Assembly: GCA_964591455.1 (NCBI GenBank)
Contig: CAZQDZ010000018.1
Span: 1 to 64,000 of the forward strand
Source: RFSX01 sp964591455
GTDB lineage: Bacteria > Bacteroidota > Bacteroidia > Chitinophagales > Saprospiraceae
DNA: 64,000 nucleotides
Reading direction: 5' to 3'
Positions 59,373-64,000 of the stretch are shown piece by piece. The notes under the pieces are model-generated. The model saw only the letters and a list, made by a program, of their open reading frames with translations. It made no database searches and was not told the DNA's origin. The position numbers and the translations under genes are program-made. Numbering within the stretch: the first letter of the stretch is position 1; every line of letters starts with the position of its first letter.

Positions 59373-60407
59373 TTAAATATGCGTTTGAATTTGATTTTTT
59401 TTAATTAAGTAATTGGTTCTTCGCTTTTCTGGATTTTTGTTAAAGAATAAATCCATTTTTGCACCCAAAGAAAAAGAGACTGGCCTATAATTATATGGTA
59501 TAGCTAAATTTCTGTCATCAGATCCATACTCAGGTCTGGTTATAGAATTGGTACTAGTAGTTAATCTAGCAAAGATGCCTAGCCTATTAGTAATTTTTGC
59601 TTCAACATCTACAAATGCAGTAACCGAGAAATTGGTAATAATATCCGGATTATCATCTCTAACAATAACATTGAAATTATCACAAACAGTAAAATCTTCA
59701 GTTGATGTATGGTGTATATCTAAATTTTGTCTACTATAAGATTGTCCTTTGTCAAAAGTGAAATTTAGTTGTGCCCCTGTATTTAAGGTGAACTTGCCAG
59801 GTATCAATTCATAACTTACTGATATTGGCACTGTCAAACCAATCAAAAAATTCCTCGTAGGAATAAAACTACTTCTAAACGAATTATTCTGTTGCAATAC
59901 AGTATCACATGTCATTCCGCTTGGGGTAGAATTTCCTGATGTTTCTCCTGGCAAACTTCCTTCTGACATAGTTCCTCCATTCACATCGACTATTACCACT
60001 ATATCATCATTATCAGGTGAGTAAGTATCAATTGTATCTACTACTTCATTAAAGTTTCTCAATTGCAAAACATCTCTGTACAAGAAAGATGTTTGAGATA
60101 TACCCAGACCTATTTTTCCAGTCCACTTTGGAATTATAGGAATATGCAGATGGGCAGCAACACTTCCATTGATTGTAGTTGTAATTTTCTGTTGGTTAAG
60201 TATTTCTCCAGATAGTTGTCTTCGGATATAAATTGTATCCATTTCTTGCACAAGACCAGTTAGATTAGTAACAGCAAAATCCTCTACGGTTTCCAGATTT
60301 TTTCCACTGTTTGTACGTATAGCTCCCTCTATAGAAATCCACTGAGCATGTAAGCTTGAAAAAGAAATCAGCGATGAAAATAAAAGTATATATATTGTTC
60401 TATTCAT
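59373..60407 (-). CDS. Exported, probably outer-membrane protein of unknown function
   Basis: A 344-residue protein with a signal peptide (about 1-22, IYILLFSSLISFSSLHAQ). Barrel-like strands (KIGLGISQTSFLYRD, FLIGLTVPISVSYELIPGKF, LNTGAQLNFTFDKG, FSLGAKMDLFFN) enclose a polar insert rich in D, G and S (DTYSPDNDDIVVIVDVNGGT). It ends in a basic tail (KNPEKRRTNYLIKKNQ). No family is recognised. It is cotranscribed with the smaller barrel gene, one base apart. Confidence 0.7.
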   Translation of the reverse strand: MNRTIYILLFSSLISFSSLHAQWISIEGAIRTNSGKNLETVEDFAVTNLTGLVQEMDTIYIRRQLSGEILNQQKITTTINGSVAAHLHIPIIPKWTGKIGLGISQTSFLYRDVLQLRNFNEVVDTIDTYSPDNDDIVVIVDVNGGTMSEGSLPGETSGNSTPSGMTCDTVLQQNNSFRSSFIPTRNFLIGLTVPISVSYELIPGKFTLNTGAQLNFTFDKGQSYSRQNLDIHHTSTEDFTVCDNFNVIVRDDNPDIITNFSVTAFVDVEAKITNRLGIFARLTTSTNSITRPEYGSDDRNLAIPYNYRPVSFSLGAKMDLFFNKNPEKRRTNYLIKKNQIQTHI

Positions 60408-60668
60408 AGACCTAATATATTATAGGATAACCATTTAGCCAAAAGTTAATACTAGTTGGACATTACCATTCATATAGACAGATTACTTGATACAATGAGT
60501 TCTTCTTTAGGGGCTTACCTACACACTTTAGACTAATTAATCAAGTTCGAATCAAGTATTGTGCAATTCAAAAATATTTAAGTCTAGTAAAATCAATCTT
60601 GATAAATCAAAATCAACTTTAAATCTCTCATCTAAGCATAATTGGACAGGAATACTTAATTTTCTCCA

Positions 60669-61517
60669 ATGAAATACGATACGCTGATTATAGAAGGTGG
60701 AGGATTTAAAACAGCATTTACTGCAGGATTAATAGATGCATTTATAGCCAAAGACTACAACCCATTTAAGACAATTATTGGCATATCTGGTGGTTCTGTG
60801 GCGATGTCATATTATCTCAGCAACCAATATCGGTTTTGCATTAATGCTATGAAAATACTGGCAAAGGATAACAAGTTCGCAGATTACAAAAGGACATTTA
60901 GTGCTAAAGGATATTTGGATATAGATTATATATCTACTGTGGCCTCAGAGAAAGTGCCCTTTGATATAATGAAGGCCGCTGAGCAAATTAAACGTAAGAA
61001 AATATTTATTGTTGCCACAAACAGGAAGAGTGGAAAAGCAGAGTACTTAATTCCTTGTGCTGATGATTGGATTCAATGCGTGATTGCGTCGAGTACCTTA
61101 CCTTTTGCGACAAAAGGCGTGCATAAGCTAAAAAACAAATTATATTTCGATGGAGGATGGAGTGATCCACTGCCTGTAAAGTGGGCCGCCAGTCAAGGGT
61201 CGAAAAATATTTTGGTGTTAAGAACTAGACCAGCTAACAATACAATTAAACAAAGTTGGGCTGATTATTTTGGCAGCAAGTATTTTAAGTCTACGCCAAA
61301 ATTGAGCAAAACTTTTGAAAAGGCATTTGAGAAATATAATGAAGCTATTCAGTATATGGAAAAACCACCCAAGGGTATCAAGGTAGAACAAATCTCCCCT
61401 AAAAGATTTCTGAATAGTGGGACTTATTCTTACTCCAAAAAAAGCTTGATGTCTGATTATCGTTATGGATTAGACAAAGGCATAAATTTTCTGAGGCGAT
61501 TTAATTCGGTTTACTGA
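60669..61517 (+). CDS. Patatin-like phospholipase
   Basis: A 282-residue lipid acyl hydrolase. The oxyanion loop EGGGFKTAF (about 9-17), the nucleophile elbow GISGGS (S40) and the aspartate of the dyad in YFDGGWSDPLPV (D161) are all present, so it should be active. There is no signal peptide, so it acts in the cytoplasm or at the inner face of the membrane. The compact length and C-terminal basic region (GLDKGINFLRRF) fit the short bacterial YjjU-like group. It stands alone with long gaps on both sides. Confidence 0.92.
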   Translation: MKYDTLIIEGGGFKTAFTAGLIDAFIAKDYNPFKTIIGISGGSVAMSYYLSNQYRFCINAMKILAKDNKFADYKRTFSAKGYLDIDYISTVASEKVPFDIMKAAEQIKRKKIFIVATNRKSGKAEYLIPCADDWIQCVIASSTLPFATKGVHKLKNKLYFDGGWSDPLPVKWAASQGSKNILVLRTRPANNTIKQSWADYFGSKYFKSTPKLSKTFEKAFEKYNEAIQYMEKPPKGIKVEQISPKRFLNSGTYSYSKKSLMSDYRYGLDKGINFLRRFNSVY

Positions 61518-61732
61518 ACAGCGCATCAAAGATGCACCCTAAATCAATAGATTCTTTAGATATACTCATAGTTAGTATGCTAAACTGTTATCGAGAATAA
61601 GCAGTTTCCAAATTTAAAATATAGCTAATCACTAAAATGACTAAAGGCCGTCCAATCAACTACCCATCAATAAAAATCGTGTAACTTAAATAGTCTATTC
61701 AGTGGGTTTATTTAAAACTTGTCATTACTAAC
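61518..61732. other. Non-coding stretch downstream of the patatin gene
   Basis: AT-rich; no coding sequence, hairpin terminator or repeat was seen here. The remnant at 61733-61948 follows. Confidence 0.4.
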
Positions 61733-61948
61733 TTAATCAAATCCATCTGATGGTAGCTCAGTAAGCAGCTGCATCAATGCTTCCTCCTCACCTACAGTCC
61801 TTCCTAGTTTGGCAGGAATGATATCTGATAATTCAATATTGTTATAATAACTGCCCTGAATAAAACTAGAAGAAACATCATTAATCTGTGGCGGCGTCTG
61901 CAAGGCAAGTGGAATCGTCTCATGAAGGCTAGGAATCGACCAACCCCT
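61733..61948 (-). pseudogene. C-terminal gene remnant without start codon
   Basis: A minus-strand frame of 71 codons opens right after a TAA and ends in TAA, with no start codon near its beginning. It reads GWSIPSLHETIPLALQTPPQ, then SFIQGSYYNNIELSDIIPAK, then GRTVGEEEALMQLLTELPSD. Its codon use and lack of stops look protein-coding, and the ordered Pro-rich then acidic tail is unlike random sequence. I do not recognise the family. It follows the DUF1573 gene on the same strand and is probably the end of a gene that lost its 5' part. Confidence 0.45.
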
Positions 61949-61973
61949 TTATTATATATCTGTGATTTATATC

Positions 61974-62687
61974 CTATTGGACGATTACTGTCTTTGCGAT
62001 TCTATTATGGCCCTCTAGACTAATAGAGAACGTATAGGTTCCAGATTCAAAACCACTGACATCCATCTTGATATCTTCATTGGACACATCCTCTAAGGTC
62101 ATAGAAGTCACGCGTTCTCCCATGATAGAATAGAGGTCGACTCGGGCTGAATTTCCAGCATATTCTCCAAGGTTAAGATGAACGAATTCGGCAGTTGGGT
62201 TAGGCCATATCTTAATCGTATTGGCATCAATGTCAAAACTATCATGGCGATCAGGACTTTCACTGCCCTCCTCAGGCTTGAACACTTTTCCTTTTATAGT
62301 AAAGTATGAATTCACGGGGTCAGTATTTGCTGTGATTGTTACTCGCTTAGATACTTGCCTTCCTTTTAGAGATCCTTTATTCTTAGAATCAAACTGCACT
62401 AAAAATTCTCCAGACTCTCCTGGCATGATAGGTTCTCTAGGCCACTGAGGGATCGTACACCCACAGGTAGCTTTTGCATTACTGATCACAAGGGGTTCAT
62501 CGCCAGTATTTGTAAAGGTGACAACATTCTGAATAATCTCTCCTTCCATAATACTACCAAAATGAAATTCGGACTGTTCGAAAGTGAGGGATGTGACTGG
62601 GCTTTCTAGGTCTTCTACATTCTGCCCCACAAGGCAAAGACTCAGTGAGCACAGTATAGCAATCATCATAAGGTTGTTTTTTAGCAT
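61974..62687 (-). CDS. DUF1573 domain protein with T9SS sorting signal
   Basis: A 237-residue exported protein with a signal peptide (about 1-21, MMIAILCSLSLCLVGQ). A DUF1573 Ig-like domain (about 33-135) shows FHFGSIMEGEIIQNVVTFTN, the CGC of KATCGCTIPQWP, and GRQVSKRVTITANTD. A T9SS type A sorting domain ends it (IKIWPNPTAEFVHLNL, VDLYSIMGERVTSM, GTYTFSISLEG). DUF1573 proteins are very common in Bacteroidota but few combine with a sorting domain. It is probably a surface or secreted binding protein. Confidence 0.88.
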   Translation of the reverse strand: MLKNNLMMIAILCSLSLCLVGQNVEDLESPVTSLTFEQSEFHFGSIMEGEIIQNVVTFTNTGDEPLVISNAKATCGCTIPQWPREPIMPGESGEFLVQFDSKNKGSLKGRQVSKRVTITANTDPVNSYFTIKGKVFKPEEGSESPDRHDSFDIDANTIKIWPNPTAEFVHLNLGEYAGNSARVDLYSIMGERVTSMTLEDVSNEDIKMDVSGFESGTYTFSISLEGHNRIAKTVIVQ

Positions 62688-62908
62688 CGGAAATAGTTTT
62701 ATTGTATTAAATAAATAATGACTCTCTAAATATAATAGATGTGACTAGCAATAATATAGGTGTGTGCCTTATTAGGATTTCATTAGGAAGTCATTGAAAT
62801 CTTAGTTGATTAATGCATCGGATTCTATGTCACAAGCTTAGTTACAGATATTAATACGAAATAATAGGCATATTATTTCTTGTGAACAGACACAAAAGAA
62901 AGTTATTC

Positions 62909-63790
62909 TCACTCTCCCATCAGCTCCACTATCATCCCCTTCACAGTCGCCGGCTTATCCCACAAAATAAAATGCCCTTCCGCCTTTTCGGAAATGACAG
63001 TCAGCAATGAGGCATCTATATGACGCTTAGAGAACTGGACATTCCCATCGTGGGGTGCTAATCCGTCAGTGACACCATGATAATGAATGACTGGAACTTC
63101 TATGACGGACCAGTCTGACTGCATGGTTCTCAGTTCATTAATATGAGTCATTTTTTCGGTGGTGCAGACATTGAGGTATTTGGGAAGAAGTGATCGTGAC
63201 AAAGACAAATTGGCCAAGTGAGCATACCACTTGACGGGTTCTGAATCTGGGTCTATAACAGGGGCGACCATGAGGATACCATCTACGAGCTCAGGATATG
63301 TAGCTGCCAATTTTCCGATGACTGCGCCTCCATATGAATGTCCTACGAGTATGACTTTAGAAGCTGGATTGGCCAGAATTACTGATTTTACACCCTCAGC
63401 GTGGGTGACGATATCGCTAACAGGCTGACCGTAATCTGACTCACCATAACCAAATCTATCCACAGAGATAAGCTGGGCCATTCTTTTTAAATCTACGTCT
63501 GCCAAATATGACTTGAATGCTTCCCAGCTGCCTGGCGCGCCGTGGACAAAAATGACCAGTGGCTTATCCCCAAGGTCTTGTCCGGTTTTAATATATCGTA
63601 ATTGTTTGTCTCCAGTCTTAGCAGTAGAAAAAGTGTAGTCGGTAGCCAATTTGGGAAAGTAATCTTTAGCTACTTGAGTAGAACCATTTATAGAACTAGA
63701 ATAGGCATGGGCCACAGCAAGAAAAAGTACTTCTACAAACAGGAGCACGGCGAGTAAAATTAGAAATAAAGATTTTAGTTTATACCACAT
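62909..63790 (-). CDS. Alpha/beta hydrolase, membrane-anchored
   Basis: A 293-residue protein from ATG 63790; 18 more residues upstream in frame are not hydrolase-like. An N-terminal membrane segment (LFLILLAVLLFVEVLFLAVA) precedes the fold. The oxyanion region is VIFVHGAPGSWEAF and the nucleophile elbow VGHSYGGAVIG (around residue 150). The acidic residue is in HGVTDGLAPHDG and the histidine in EGHFILWDKP. The triad is complete. It acts outside the inner membrane; the substrate is unknown. Confidence 0.9.
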   Translation of the reverse strand: MWYKLKSLFLILLAVLLFVEVLFLAVAHAYSSSINGSTQVAKDYFPKLATDYTFSTAKTGDKQLRYIKTGQDLGDKPLVIFVHGAPGSWEAFKSYLADVDLKRMAQLISVDRFGYGESDYGQPVSDIVTHAEGVKSVILANPASKVILVGHSYGGAVIGKLAATYPELVDGILMVAPVIDPDSEPVKWYAHLANLSLSRSLLPKYLNVCTTEKMTHINELRTMQSDWSVIEVPVIHYHGVTDGLAPHDGNVQFSKRHIDASLLTVISEKAEGHFILWDKPATVKGMIVELMGE

Positions 63791-63978
63791 CTGAAGGTCT
63801 AAATATAGATAACTAATAGTGAAGCATCTTTGGATACTTATCAAAGTAAGTGTTGACAGCTGGATGTCTTAATGCACAATCTAAAGATATTTAAAAAAGA
63901 CTGCAACGTTTTCAAAATTTGATAGTGTTATAGGTGTAATGCATTCACATATTTAATAATTCTATCAAAAAGTAAAAA

Positions 63979-64000
63979 ATGAAAAACTTATATTATATAG
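63979..64000 (+). CDS. Possible start of a gene running off the window
   Basis: ATG at 63979 begins MKNLYYI, a K/N start followed by hydrophobic residues, as a signal peptide would. Only seven codons are visible, so this is a weak call. Confidence 0.3.

Noticed and set aside
1..64000. CRISPR array, prophage or intact insertion sequence
   Set aside because: No regularly spaced direct repeats with unique spacers, no phage structural or integrase genes and no complete transposase were found; only short palindromic repeats and a transposase-like remnant.

Overview
The window looks like chromosome of a member of the Bacteroidota, most likely from the Saprospiria/Saprospiraceae side of the phylum; that lineage call is an inference. 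Support: at least four intact secreted proteins and three broken ones end in type IX secretion (T9SS) type A sorting domains. There are also Bacteroidota-specific families (DUF4286, DUF6427, PorE-like OmpA, TonB with a Pro-rich linker), AT-rich intergenic DNA with few Shine-Dalgarno sites, and a CheB/CheR/PAS fusion typical of the phylum.

Layout. 0-9 kb is a signalling locus: a LuxR-type two-component pair, a three-gene cassette of unknown small proteins, and a 1442-residue CheB-CheR-PAS protein whose kinase-like tail looks dead. The locus lies between two paralogous tonB genes. 9-14.5 kb holds envelope genes (DUF6427 membrane protein, GT2 glycosyltransferase, ABC exporter, rhomboid protease). 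14.9-23.7 kb holds a radical SAM/SPASM enzyme, TPR protein, PorE-like OmpA protein, rlmD, the 2-oxoglutarate dehydrogenase E2 gene and a beta-barrel protein. 23.8-32.5 kb holds aspS, a membrane glycosyltransferase, polyprenyl synthase, a TrpF-like protein, a tandem pair of small secreted MCFFCG proteins and thrS. 32.7-39.3 kb holds a T9SS cargo, a coiled-coil protein, and a tight operon of TPR protein, DUF4286, MFS transporter and site-2 protease, followed by tRNA-Leu(GAG).

39.5-46.7 kb is the most plastic part. It has two full copies and fragments of a palindromic REP/BIME-like repeat, a decayed piece that resembles a REP-associated tyrosine transposase (RAYT), an orphan Phd/YefM-like antitoxin, heptad repeats, and a gene fragment trapped between two repeat copies. 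Between these lie a T9SS protein with a MopE-type metal-binding motif and a pair of transglutaminase-fold proteins, one of which lacks the catalytic cysteine.

46.7-64 kb holds an SDR oxidoreductase without the usual YxxxK, a DUF1905/YdeI protein, an M14 carboxypeptidase-like lipoprotein and a second-type DNA polymerase III alpha (DnaE2/ImuC-like) whose conserved N-terminus starts before any ATG/GTG/TTG. It continues with a giant secreted protein carrying nine Cys-containing repeats and a truncated paralogue beside it, two outer-membrane proteins, a patatin, a DUF1573-T9SS protein, an uncatalogued gene remnant and an alpha/beta hydrolase.

No CRISPR array, intact insertion sequence, prophage or rRNA was seen. 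All identifications are by reading motifs; no database search was run.
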